Source: Gonocerus acuteangulatus
Taxonomy: Eukaryota > Arthropoda > Insecta > Hemiptera > Coreidae
Assembly (NCBI GenBank): GCA_946811695.1
Contig: OX328123.1
Span: 47,266,253-47,330,252, forward strand
Direction: 5' to 3'
Length of the DNA: 64,000 bases
Translations under genes and position numbers: made by a program
Notes under the pieces: generated by a model
Databases searched by the model: none
What the model saw: the letters and a program-made list of their open reading frames with translations, nothing else
What the model was told of the DNA's origin: nothing
Part shown: in pieces, positions 23,743-33,973 of the stretch
How the letters are laid out: each line of letters opens with the position of its first letter
Numbering within the stretch: the stretch's first letter is position 1

Positions 23743-24594
23743 TGTTAATGCTCAGCACCAAATTGCTAATGAAATGTATAAATATAGAAAAGGTTGATGA
23801 GAAAATGGAGCTGAACATATAGGTGCCTATTATTGAGGCTAAATGAAAAACTATATAGAATGATAGAAAAAAAAATTAATTATTTATTTGAAAGTATAAG
23901 AAAAAAAAATATCTCCTTATGGAGCAGGCACTGGTTAGTATGTTAGATTTGAAAAATAAGAGAAAAAAAAAATATTAACTTCTGTGCGAATGAAAATAAT
24001 AAAAAATACAAGCATGTACAGCTGATGATCGGGCGAATAGTGGCCGCTGAGATTAAAAAAGGATTATAGTCTCGCTTATCTGGTTGATGCTGCGTCTCCC
24101 CTTTAGCCGCTGACGCCAGGTTGAAAATTGGAGCTTGGCGGGGCTTCGAAGAAGTTGTACCTCCAGAGAATGGATGCAGCATGCGGTAAGGTGCTCACAA
24201 TGGCCTCAAGCACGTGCTGTTCCTCAGGGACGTAAGGCTGAACTTCTCCTAAGGGAGTCAAGGCTGTACTGTTAAGGGAGTCAAGGCTGTACTGACTTAG
24301 GGCGGGCAGCTCGCAAATCGGGGCCTTTTCTGTCCTGGGCCCGTAAGGTCCTGCCCTCTTTCGAATATTGCGCCGGGAGGTGGCGGACTCTCTAGGCTCG
24401 AGGGTAAACCAGCCGTCCTATCGGAGAGATAATGGCAATCCCGAAGAGGATTAAGATCGTCTGATAACCGTCTCCGGGCTTGTATCTCAGCTGCCAGGCT
24501 ATTCCCCTATACCTAGACGCTAAGATATTTGCGATACAACAATTGAATAAAATGTAATAAATAATCTATAACTTATACTACTTGGTCTCTAACA
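23743..24594 (-). repeat. 3' LTR of the BEL/Pao element (852 bp)
   Basis: Begins TGTTAATGCTCAGC and ends GGTCTCTAACA. It matches the other LTR closely; by eye there are roughly ten or fewer base differences. It also has an A-rich extra stretch of about 98 bp near 23870-23975 that the 5' LTR lacks. Both contain a duplicated 22-bp 'aagggagtcaaggctgtact' unit. Confidence 0.95.
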
Positions 24595-24685
24595 TACCGC
24601 CTACTTAAATTTGGTGAAGCCAAAATTTACAATGAGTCATCAAGGACTGCTAAACTAAGATCTGTAATAAGAAAAGAAAATAGAA

Positions 24686-25150
24686 TTAAACAGTTACAGT
24701 GTTCATTTCAGGGTTTGGGAAAAGGAGGGAAAGGGATGATACGGATCTTTTAAGCTCTGAGCCGGAAGCAGTGCGGACTGTCACTACGCGTACAACGCCG
24801 TCACTGCCGGGATGAATTTGAGTTATACGGGCAAGTGGCCATTGTCCTAAAGGATTCTTCTTTTCGATGAGGACCACGATGCTTCCGACATTGAGTGAAG
24901 GATCTTCAGACTTCTTCCATTTGTACCGTTGCTGAAGATGGTGGATGTATTCTTTGCTCCACCTTTTCCAAGTATACTGAATGCGACTGTCAATGAGCTG
25001 CCAGCGGGAGAGCATGTTGAGAGGTACGTCGCTGAGATCTTCGACGGGTGGTGCATGCATAGATGTTCCAATTAGAAAATGAGCCGGCGTGAGGATATCT
25101 AGCTCATAGGGATCATCGTTTAGAGGGCACAAAGGACGTGAATTTAGCAA
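24686..25150 (-). pseudogene. BEL/Pao pol C-terminus (DUF5641-like domain)
   Basis: 154-codon open frame on the minus strand with 'RPLCPLNDDP', 'LTPAHFLIG', 'RWQLIDSRIQYTWKRWSKEY' and 'VGSIVVLIEKKNPLGQWPLA', the hallmark of the domain after the integrase core in BEL/Pao polyproteins. The stop lies about 90 bp before the 3' LTR. It belongs to the same polyprotein as the fragments at 25200-25820 and 33964-38188 but is separated by frame breaks. Confidence 0.85.
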
Positions 25151-25199
25151 AGCTTCAATTTTTGTGAAGATCGTCGCTAACTCATCTCAACTGATCGTC

Positions 25200-25820
25200 G
25201 TTCGAACGTCATTGGATGGCTACCAACAGAAGCAGGCAGTAGTTTCTTCACGGACTTAATGCCAGCCTCCCACAAGCCTCCAAAGTGTGGTGAATGAGGT
25301 GGAATGAAATGCCATTCCACACCCTTGTCAGCGAGGTGCGTTTGAATGGCAGTTGAATGTTGTGAAATGAAGGAATAGATATCCTTTAAGTAGCGGGAAG
25401 CACCGACCGATTCCGATTGTCGGAATGTATGGCTTTTGGAAGCCCCCGACGTGATATAAATCTATCCAGCGCTGCCAAGAATGAAGGCGTGGAGAGGGAA
25501 GATACTGCTTCTAAATGGAGTGCTTTGGTAGAAAAGCAGACAAATAGGCATAAATATGCTTTAGATATGATTGGTTTTCGACGTAGAGAGTCTCTTACTG
25601 AGAAAGGACCGCCGAAATCAATACCTACCTGAAGAAAAGGTCTAATCATTTCAAACCTAGAGTTCGGAAGAGGAGCCATAATAGGGATTTTTGCCTTGGG
25701 TTGGCGTCGACGGCAGATTATGCAACGACGAATGAAGCCTTTTATGTATCTTGTCGCAGATGGTATGCAATATCTCTGCCGGAGAAGGTTAAGTGTAAGA
25801 TTTGCACCGGCATGAAAATA
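25200..25820 (-). pseudogene. BEL/Pao integrase: zinc-binding remainder and catalytic core, broken
   Basis: On the minus strand the region next to the Penelope insertion reads FHAGANLTLNLLRQRY and then FIRRCIICRR, the second half of the HHCC zinc finger. The core follows: 'VGIDFGGPF' (first Asp), 'STKALHLEAV', 'FISRRGLPKAIHSDN' (second Asp), then, after a frame change near 25400, 'HFGGLWEAGIKSVKKLL' (catalytic Glu). Frames shift at least once within the core. Integrase would insert the cDNA into the genome; this copy cannot make it intact. Confidence 0.85.
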
Positions 25821-25834
25821 ATTATTATGGATCT
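25820..25834. repeat. 15-bp target site duplication (left) of the Penelope insertion
   Basis: AATTATTATGGATCT, repeated exactly at 33959-33973. Both copies are BEL/Pao integrase sequence, which proves the order of insertion. Confidence 0.9.
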
Positions 25835-25922
25835 GTGATGTATGCAGCGTAATTTGTGGAGTTCTCGATTTCGTAGAAGGTAGAAAAATAATGTCTCTCC
25901 ACTGTTTTTCAAAGTATTTATT

Positions 25923-25959
25923 AGCAAAAGCTTTTCGAGAACATGGTTCTCATCGTCAG
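25923..25959 (-). ncRNA. Hammerhead-like ribozyme motif, left Penelope arm
   Basis: Minus-strand sequence CTGACGAT, a perfect 6-bp stem GAGAAC/GTTCTC with CAT loop, then GAAA and a short AGC/GCT stem. This resembles the hammerhead core (CUGANGA...GAAA) described in Penelope-like elements. One extra U after CUGACGA and one extra A after GAAA depart from the consensus, and stem I is not obvious. Confidence 0.4.
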
Positions 25960-26304
25960 TGCATCTACAATTTTCACAAAAACACGCATATATTAATTAC
26001 AGAAATATTTATAAGTATTCTTATTACTAAAGCTATGACAAATAATGTTACCTATTACTCCACCGGTATTACTGCTAACCGCCTCTCCGAACAGGTGTGA
26101 GGTAATGAGACTATTCCGGGTGAGCAGAGTATATATATTGACGTTGGATATTGGAGATCACAAGAATCAAGGTTGTTGAACCAGAGACCACTGAACTTTC
26201 TGTTGGAGACAGTGTATGGGGAAGGATTATGTCGGGTTATTTGATGTCATGTTTGTGAAGGGGTAGTCAGTCTGAAGGTGTCAGAGTAAGGGATGACGGG
26301 TCTG

Positions 26305-28183
26305 TCAGGTGGTGGGTCCGAGGGATGGCGTCTTTTGTTGGGATATGAAAATTTTTCTAAGGTCTGATGTTGGGAAGTTTATTTGTTCGTTTAGTAATAA
26401 ATCTTTATTACGGTGAATGGCCTTTTCTATTTCTAGCATTTCATGATAATTGGATTTTTTAGAATAATTTATGTTTTTTAAAATTTTGATTCCCGTTTGT
26501 GTGTTAAATTGGTGTGCTGTATTTTTGATGTGTTCTGCAAAATTTGAGTGAATGTTGTGGTTGTGTATAGCTTTAACGTGTTCGTCTATTCTTTGTGAGA
26601 ACTTGCGATATGTTCTCCCAATGTAAATTTTTTTGCATGAGCATTCTAATTGGTAGATTCCACTTTTATCGAATTCTTTTATTTCATCTTTAGTGTGTGA
26701 TAATGACTTTTTGGTATTAAATGTATTCTTAAAGGAAACTTTGGCTGTGTCTTTCAAAATGTTTTTTAATTTTTCGGAAATTGGTCCTAAATATGGTATC
26801 GAAATGTACCTTGTATTGGAAATTATTGGCGTTAGTGTCGGGAAAACAACTTTAAGAGTCAGAGATTTTTCCTTATTACGTATAAGTTTGTCTATAATTT
26901 TGTGTGAGTAGCCGTTGTTAGACGCAATTTGTTTAATTGTATTTATTTCACTTTGATAATTTTCTAGGGACATTGGAATTTTGAACAATCTATCTATCAT
27001 GGAGTGGAATGCCGCTAATTTGTGAGAGATATGGTGGTTAGAAAGTGAGTGTATTATTGCATCAGTGTGAGTGGGTTTCCTGTAAATTTTAAAGTCGAAT
27101 TTATTATTGTCGGTAATGGTTATGTTTATGTCGAGGAAATTTATAGAACGGTTATTGTCAATTTCCATCGTGAATTGGATTTTTGGGTGAAATGAGTTTA
27201 TGTGTTTCAAAAACATATCTAACTGTCTCCGAGTACCTTCCCATAAACAAATTATGTCGTCCACGTATCTATAGTAAAATTTAATATGTTTATTTATGTT
27301 AAAACTTGGGTTTAAATATTTATTTTCTAAGTTATTCATAAAGATATCGGCTAGCAAGGGAGAGAGATTCGAGCCCATTGGGAGTCCTTCATGTTGTTTA
27401 AAGTATTTGTTATCAAATTTAAAGAAATTGTGGTTGATACATATGTTAAACGCTTCTATAAGTTCGTATTTAAAGAGGTTACCGTTTTTTGAATTGTTGA
27501 TAAGGTTTTCTAAAATTATCTTAACTTCTGTGGTTGGCACATTAGAGAATAAGTTTTTTACATCAAATGATACTAATATTGCATTTTTGGGAGGTCTGAT
27601 ATCTCTTATATTATTAATGAGTTCGCCGGTGTTTTTTATGGAGTAATTAGAAGACCACTGAATTTTCTGTTGGAACAGATTGTTCAAAGAGCGGGATAGT
27701 TTACACACAGATGTGTTTGTGTAGGAAACAACTGGTCTAATAGGAAAGGGTGGTGGTTTGTGTATTTTCAAAAGACCATAGAGTCTGGGTGGTTGTGGGT
27801 TTGGATGTTTGAGGTGAAATGTGTCTTTGTTAGAAAAAAGTGTGCATTGATTGTTAACGAATTGTCTAACTATGAGATTATAACTATTGGTGGGGTCTCT
27901 GTTCATAGGTTCAAGATTATTATCGTTAATGAAGTCGTACATACTATTTTTGTAGTCAGTTGTGTAAAGGATTACTGTAGAGTTGCCTTTATCGGCTTTG
28001 GTAAGAGTAAGTTGGTGATCTTTAATTTTCTTGGATATTGATTTTAAGGTATTAAGTTCAGAGGGTATGTATGTTTTAGCTTTATTTAATTCTTTCTTAA
28101 TGGTAACAGAACATAAAGTTTTGAGGGAGTTGCGATTTTCGGTTTCAAGATTATCAACAGGTGCTGACATAGACAGCACCCTT
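26305..28183 (-). CDS. Penelope-like RT/GIY-YIG endonuclease, 5'-truncated (left arm)
   Basis: The minus-strand frame is open for 667 codons to 26305, but the first 40 or so codons are antisense of the opposite arm, so true element coding starts near 28183. RT motifs in order: 'SFDVKNLFSNVP', 'EGLPMGSNLSPLLADIFM', 'FYYRYVDDIICLW' (catalytic YVDD), 'INFLDINITI'. The C-terminus has the GIY-YIG nuclease ('GIYQLECSCKKIYIGRTY', then 'QRIDEH'). Such proteins prime reverse transcription at a nicked target. The frame is intact over the part present, but the N-terminal region found in full-length Penelope proteins is missing. The encoded product matches the right-arm copy over the shared region. Confidence 0.85.
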
Positions 28184-28199
28184 GATAATCTTGAAACCG
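28141..28199. repeat. Centre of the Penelope palindrome
   Basis: 'ggtttcaagattatcaa' meets its inverse 'ttgataatcttgaaacc' across GGTGCTG-acataga-CAGCACC. One base differs in the junction stem; the arms then continue for more than 2 kb. Confidence 0.95.
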
Positions 28200-28501
28200 A
28201 AAATCGCAACTCCCTCAAAACTTTATGTTCTGTTACCATTAAGAAAGAATTAAATAAAGCTAAAACATACATACCCACTGAACTTAATACCTTAAAATCA
28301 ATATCCAAGAAAATTAAAGATCACCAACTTACTCTTACCAAAGCCGATAAAGGCAACTCTACAGTAATCCTTTACACAACTGACTACAAAAATAGTATGT
28401 ACGACTTCATTAACGATAATAATCTTGAACCTATGAACAGAGACCCCACCAATAGTTATAATCTCATAGTTAGACAATTCGTTAACAATCAATGCACACT
28501 T
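28181..28501 (+). CDS. Penelope-like protein, N-proximal part of right arm, cut by Helitron
   Basis: Same protein as the left arm, starting at the palindrome ('DNLETENRNSLKTLCSV') and running to 'VRQFVNNQCTL' at 28500, where the Helitron end TTAG begins. One visible residue difference from the left arm is Thr for Ser in 'KTYIPTELNTL'. Coding resumes at about 31989. Confidence 0.85.
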
Positions 28502-28639
28502 TTAGCGCGGTTCCTCCCTCCCCCATAGGGAGGAACCCCGCTTATAAGGTTGATACAATGAAACAATCCGGAAGTGCCGACTAGAAAATTTTGCGTTTCA
28601 GAACCCCTAGAAACCGAAAATAACGGTGGTTCAAATTTG

Positions 28640-28661
28640 TATATATATATGTATATGTATA

Positions 28662-28714
<53 letters not shown>
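28640..28714. repeat. (TA)n microsatellite, first 3' unit of Helitron A3
   Basis: TA run with 'gtatatg' and 'ttta' interruptions between 'ggttcaaatttg' and 'tttgtctgttcgctc'. Confidence 0.95.
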
Positions 28715-28718
<4 letters not shown>

Positions 28719-29549
28719 CTGTTCGCTCTCTAAATAGAAGACGAATGGTCCGATTTTGATGAAATTTAGTACAAAAATCTGTCGTCCAATTTGAAAGGTC
28801 AAGTTCGTTAACCAGCAAAATCCGCCCACTGGAAGATGGCGTTTGGGGCGAAATTCGCGCAGAAAAAATCGTAACGCTTACGTTTTTGAGTTCATAAGCT
28901 TGTAAGTACTCGTTTTATAGGCTTCTTGGGCTAGAAAAACGAATGAAACCATTTTCAAGACGATAGCTTTAACCGTTGTCGAGAAAATTGGAAAAATAGT
29001 TTTTGAATACCGTTTTTGGTTTGGGTACTTAGAATAACGGGATTCAGTTGAAACATTATCTGAATGTTCTACTTTCATTAAAACTAATATGTTGAAAGTT
29101 ATGTTACGTTTGGAGTTAAGGAAGGGTTAGAATAAAATATTTTATGAACAGATATGAAAAGTTTTGGAAACTTCGTATACTTTCATTAAAATCTCGAACA
29201 TGGTTGGGAAATCGTGGTAAGTGGATTGAAACTATTTGAAAGCTTACTAAATTCTCTACAAAAATGATTCTAAAACTATTTTTGATTAGGTTATGTCAAT
29301 CGGAGAAATAAATGCTTAAAACTTCAAATACGTCTGTTTTGTTCTTATGAACGGGTTTTTGTCGTTCTTTTTGTCATTTTTGTCTCTTTCCCTTGGTTTT
29401 TTATTGCTTTTTATTAGCGCGGTTCCTCCCTCCCCCATAGGGAGGAACCCCGCTTATAAGGTTGGTACAATGAAACAATCCGGAAGTGCCGACAAGAAAA
29501 TTTCGCGTTTCAGAACCCCTAGAGACCGAAAATAACGGTGGTTCAAATT

Positions 29550-29569
29550 TGTATATATATATATATATA

Positions 29570-29634
<65 letters not shown>
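29550..29634. repeat. (TA)n microsatellite, second 3' unit of Helitron A3
   Basis: Same flanks as the first unit; differs in length and in one 'tttattta' interruption. Confidence 0.95.
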
Positions 29635-29635
<1 letters not shown>

Positions 29636-30236
29636 TGTCTGTTCGCTCATTTCTGGCTTCCCTGATGGTCCGATTTTGATGAAATTTGGTGCAAAAATCT
29701 GTCGTCCAATTTGAAAGGTCAAGTTCGTTAACCAGCAAAATCCGCCCACTGGAAGATGGCGTTTGGGGCGAAATTCGCGCAAAAAAAATCGTAACGCTTA
29801 CGTTTTTGAGTTCATAAGCTTGTAAGTACTCTTTTTATAGGCTTCTTGGGCTAGGAAAACGAATGGAACCATTTTCAAGGCGATAGCTTTAACCGTTTTC
29901 GAGAAAACTGAAAAAATAATTTTTGAATGCCGTTTTTGGTTTGGGTACTTAGAATCAAGGGATTCAGTTGAAACATTTACTGCATGTTCTACTTTCATTA
30001 AAACTAATATGTTGAAATTTTGGTTGCGTTTGGAGTTAAGGAAGGGTTAGAATAAAATATTTTATTAACAGGCATAAAAAAGTTTTGGTAACTTTGTATA
30101 CTTTCCTTAATATCTCGAAAAAGGTTGAGAATTTGGGAAACGGAAGAATACCATTAGAAAGCTTACTAAATGCTCTACAAAAAAGGTTCTTAAAAAGTTT
30201 TGATTAGGCGATGTCAATCGGAGAAATACCGTATGA

Positions 30237-30326
30237 AATGTCAGTTTTGGATTTGTCGATTTCCTTCAAATGTCTTGAAACTGTCGAGGCTCCTACTCCG
30301 AGTTCTTTGGCATATTCCCTAGTGTT
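30237..30326 (-). pseudogene. Mariner-type transposase helix-turn-helix fragment within Helitron A3
   Basis: The minus strand reads NTREYAKELGVGASTVSRHL, then KEIDKSKTDI. It is better preserved than the copy at 11402 (Tyr for His and Arg for Ser fit the mariner pattern). No stop in about 30 codons; no catalytic domain beside it. Confidence 0.65.
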
Positions 30327-31427
30327 TTTAATTGCTTATAGTAGTCAAATGTATTTGTCAATGAAACAGGATACGTATAATTAGAATCAATATTTTGTTT
30401 GTTAGAATTCGAAGATGCCGTATGAATATCTAGATGTGACAGTACTGGTGTTGATTTCGTTCTTTAGAATTATTCTTGGTATTCCCTATTTTCATCTGTT
30501 ACACATAGTTTTTTATTGTTAGTAGATTTTTCTTATTGATTATAGAATATTAATCTATTTGGCTATAAAACAGGATACGTAAAATTAGTGACAATATTTC
30601 GGAGATTTCTGAGCGAAATACGTTTAAGATTTTCTACCACCACGAACGGCTTTTTTCCTCTATTTTTATCCACTAGATAGGCTTTATTTTGCATATTATT
30701 CTATATAAGTTTTATTCAGCAGGGGATTCTGATGAAATGTCGTGTTTTTGCTGTGGATTTTAAATACGATGTATCTAAGATTGGATAACATTAGCGAGTC
30801 TACATAATTAAGAACCGACGACGGAGGATTACTTCTTGCTATGATTTAGTCTACATACGTATATTAAGTCCTAAATCCAATCCTCCTAAAGTTCAATGCC
30901 CGTAGAAACCAGGGGGCCGCAGGAAATTTACCTGCTAAGAGTTAATCCTCAAGAGCTGTAAATATACCCCAGGTATCTGCCGACACAAATACAAAGCCTA
31001 GGCGGAGAGCACCCCAAAAACTCAGATCCAAACATAAGGTTATATACTAAATATTGATAAAGACTACTTAGTTGTAAACCGATTCATCAATTAGCAATCA
31101 ATAGTTTTCAACAAAGGTTATATACTAAATATTGATAAAAAGCATTTAATTAGAAAAAAAAAAACAATATTCCACAAGACTTGTTTTTGGTCCATTTGTG
31201 TCTACTCCATAGACTTAATTAGGTATATTATTCTATTGTAGTTGGGCAACTAAACTTTGTTTTATTTTGTTAAATAAAGTTTTTTTTCTTGATTTGTTAT
31301 TCGTCCAGACTTTTATTTGTCCTTGTGTATTTACTAGATAGGTTTTATTCAACATATTATTCTATATAGGCTATATTAGGCTGGGTATTCTACTCAATCT
31401 TGTGTACTTCTTCTTGATCCTTCTGTA

Positions 31428-31686
31428 CATGGGCGTATATAAAAACAATTTCGGGGGGGGGGGGGGGGGCTGAGACCATTTCCAGGGTATGGAATACTAA
31501 ATATTTAGAGCTTGGAATAGTTTTAGGCAACTAAAACGCTATTACACGTAAAATAAAATATGTTTTATGAACTAAGTGATCTTATTTAATTTATTTTTAA
31601 GGGTTTTACGAGAAGTTTTTATCATCAATTCAAAATTTCGGGAGGGGCTGCAGTCCCCTCAGCCCCCCCCCTCATATACGCCCATG
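31428..31686. mobile_element. hAT-like MITE (family M1), intact, inside Helitron A3
   Basis: 259-bp element with inverted ends CATGGGCGTATAT / ATACGCCCATG, flanked by an exact 8-bp duplication CTTCTGTA (31420-31427 and 31687-31694). A long G-run (31453-31469) and a C-run lie just inside the ends. The 8-bp duplication fits the hAT superfamily, but P and Merlin elements also make it, so the superfamily is inferred. No coding capacity. Confidence 0.85.
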
Positions 31687-31988
31687 CTTCTGTATCCTCT
31701 AGAAAGGCTTTATTAGGCATATTTTGTATTGATTTATAGAGCTTTGCTTTAGAATGAAAGCCAGATTCTGTAATTTCCGCTTCTGTGTAAAAGTTAGCTA
31801 CTGTCGGTGTCCCTGACGCCTTAATATCACTTTTATTCGAGATGTTCGAGAGGATTTTGACAATTTTCACAAGATATATAAAAAAAATAAGTTTATTTTT
31901 TTTCTAAGCTTATCAAATGGCACTAGGGACATGAACGGAACCGCGCTAAGATGCTGCAGTTCCTGCGAGTCGGACATTTTTGTCGTTC

Positions 31989-33524
31989 TTTTTTTCTAAC
32001 AAAGACACATTTCACCTCAAACATCCAAACCCACAACCACCCAGACTCTATGGTCTTTTGAAAATACACAAACCACCACCCTTTCCTATTAGACCAGTTG
32101 TTTCCTACACAAACACATCTGTGTGTAAACTATCCCGCTCTTTGAACAATCTGTTCCAACAGAAAATTCAGTGGTCTTCTAATTACTCCATAAAAAACAC
32201 CGGCGAACTCATTAATAATATAAGAGATATCAGACCTCCCAAAAATGCAATATTAGTATCATTTGATGTAAAAAACTTATTCTCTAATGTGCCAACCACA
32301 GAAGTTAAGATAATTTTAGAAAACCTTATCAACAATTCAAAAAACGGTAACCTCTTTAAATACGAACTTATAGAAGCGTTTAACATATGTATCAACCACA
32401 ATTTCTTTAAATTTGATAACAAATACTTTAAACAACATGAAGGACTCCCAATGGGCTCGAATCTCTCTCCCTTGCTAGCCGATATCTTTATGAATAACTT
32501 AGAAAATAAATATTTAAACCCAAGTTTTAACATAAATAAACATATTAAATTTTACTATAGATACGTGGACGACATAATTTGTTTATGGGAAGGTACTCGG
32601 AGACAGTTAGATATGTTTTTGAAACACATAAACTCATTTCACCCAAAAATCCAATTCACGATGGAAATTGACAATAACCGTTCTATAAATTTCCTCGACA
32701 TAAACATAACCATTACCGACAATAATAAATTCGACTTTAAAATTTACAGGAAACCCACTCACACTGATGCAATAATACACTCACTTTCTAACCACCATAT
32801 CTCTCACAAATTAGCGGCATTCCACTCCATGATAGATAGATTGTTCAAAATTCCAATGTCCCTAGAAAATTATCAAAGTGAAATAAATACAATTAAACAA
32901 ATTGCGTCTAACAACGGCTACTCACACAAAATTATAGACAAACTTATACGTAATAAGGAAAAATCTCTGACTCTTAAAGTTGTTTTCCCGACACTAACGC
33001 CAATAATTTCCAATACAAGGTACATTTCGATACCATATTTAGGACCAATTTCCGAAAAATTAAAAAACATTTTGAAAGACACAGCCAAAGTTTCCTTTAA
33101 GAATACATTTAATACCAAAAAGTCATTATCACACACTAAAGATGAAATAAAAGAATTCGATAAAAGTGGAATCTACCAATTAGAATGCTCATGCAAAAAA
33201 ATTTACATTGGGAGAACATATCGCAAGTTCTCACAAAGAATAGACGAACACGTTAAAGCTATACACAACCACAACATTCACTCAAATTTTGCAGAACACA
33301 TCAAAAATACAGCACACCAATTTAACACACAAACGGGAATCAAAATTTTAAAAAACATAAATTATTCTAAAAAATCCAATTATCATGAAATGCTAGAAAT
33401 AGAAAAGGCCATTCACCGTAATAAAGATTTATTACTAAACGAACAAATAAACTTCCCAACATCAGACCTTAGAAAAATTTTCATATCCCAACAAAAGACG
33501 CCATCCCTCGGACCCACCACCTGA
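31989..33524 (+). CDS. Penelope-like RT/GIY-YIG endonuclease, right arm, after the Helitron
   Basis: Continues the right-arm protein: 'NKDTFHLKHPNPQPPRLYG', RT motifs including 'FYYRYVDDIICLW' and the GIY-YIG domain ('GIYQLECSCKKIYIGRTY') to the stop at 33522-33524. Over this stretch I see no residue difference from the left arm. The frame upstream, in the Helitron, is unrelated. The YVDD and GIY-YIG motifs are preserved, but the N-terminus is cut off by the Helitron. Confidence 0.85.
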   Translation, partial: FFSNKDTFHLKHPNPQPPRLYGLLKIHKPPPFPIRPVVSYTNTSVCKLSRSLNNLFQQKIQWSSNYSIKNTGELINNIRDIRPPKNAILVSFDVKNLFSNVPTTEVKIILENLINNSKNGNLFKYELIEAFNICINHNFFKFDNKYFKQHEGLPMGSNLSPLLADIFMNNLENKYLNPSFNINKHIKFYYRYVDDIICLWEGTRRQLDMFLKHINSFHPKIQFTMEIDNNRSINFLDINITITDNNKFDFKIYRKPTHTDAIIHSLSNHHISHKLAAFHSMIDRLFKIPMSLENYQSEINTIKQIASNNGYSHKIIDKLIRNKEKSLTLKVVFPTLTPIISNTRYISIPYLGPISEKLKNILKDTAKVSFKNTFNTKKSLSHTKDEIKEFDKSGIYQLECSCKKIYIGRTYRKFSQRIDEHVKAIHNHNIHSNFAEHIKNTAHQFNTQTGIKILKNINYSKKSNYHEMLEIEKAIHRNKDLLLNEQINFPTSDLRKIFISQQKTPSLGPTT

Positions 33525-33958
33525 CAGACCCGTCATCCCTTACTCTGACACCTTCAGACTGACTACCCCTTCACAAACATGACATCAAATAACCCGACAT
33601 AATCCTTCCCCATACACTGTCTCCAACAGAAAGTTCAGTGGTCTCTGGTTCAACAACCTTGATTCTTGTGATCTCCAATATCCAACGTCAATATATATAC
33701 TCTGCTCACCCGGAATAGTCTCATTACCTCACACCTGTTCGGAGAGGCGGTTAGCAGTAATACCGGTGGAGTAATAGGTAACATTATTTGTCATAGCTTT
33801 AGTAATAAGAATACTTATAAATATTTCTGTAATTAATATATGCGTGTTTTTGTGAAAATTGTAGATGCACTGACGATGAGAACCATGTTCTCGAAAAGCT
33901 TTTGCTAATAAATACTTTGAAAAACAGTGGAGAGACATTATTTTTCTACCTTCTACGA
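33525..33958 (+). other. Penelope 3' flank / pseudo-LTR region, right arm
   Basis: Non-coding tail after the GIY-YIG stop, mirrored at 25871-26304 on the left arm. It includes the hammerhead-like motif at 33870-33904 and ends with CTTCTACGA at the target duplication. Confidence 0.7.
33870..33904 (+). ncRNA. Hammerhead-like ribozyme motif, right Penelope arm
   Basis: CTGACGAT, 6-bp stem GAGAAC/GTTCTC with CAT loop, GAAA, then AGC-TTTT-GCT followed by AA, where cleavage would be expected. Same deviations from the core consensus as in the left arm. Self-cleavage is not shown by sequence alone. Confidence 0.4.
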
Positions 33959-33973
33959 AATTATTATGGATCT
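33959..33973. repeat. 15-bp target site duplication (right) of the Penelope insertion
   Basis: AATTATTATGGATCT, identical to 25820-25834. Confidence 0.9.

Larger units (their letters stand above)
28502..31988 (-). mobile_element. Helitron-like element, family A (copy A3), composite, inside Penelope arm
   Basis: The left boundary is TTAG plus a strong hairpin (GGTTCCTCCCT/AGGGAGGAACC) at 28502-28535. A second identical 3' end begins at 29414, so the 3' half is present twice in tandem (about 912 bp apart), each with its own (TA)n. A single 5' terminus (CCGCGCTAAGATG, then TTCCTGCGAGTCGGAC) ends at 31975; about a dozen T-rich bases follow before Penelope sequence resumes. It holds the mariner HTH fragment (30237-30326) and a MITE (31428-31686). 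No Rep/helicase. Confidence 0.85.
25835..33958. mobile_element. Penelope-like element, two copies in a head-to-head palindrome
   Basis: Left arm 25871-28166 (minus) and right arm 28174-33958 (plus) are inverted copies around a 7-base loop at 28167-28173. The right arm is interrupted by a Helitron at 28502-31988; without it both arms are about 2.3 kb. Each arm holds the same 3' coding part (RT and GIY-YIG) and 3' flank, and both lack the N-terminal part of the protein. The left end has about 36 extra bases (25835-25870) not present on the right. A 15-bp target duplication encloses the whole. Confidence 0.9.

Noticed and set aside
24180..24520. G+C-rich part of the LTR considered as a host gene exon
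   Set aside because: It is present almost identically at 38800-39140 in the other LTR, so it belongs to the retrotransposon.
28184..28308. Extra N-terminal codons of the left-arm Penelope frame
   Set aside because: They are antisense of the opposite palindrome arm, so they are not part of the native protein.
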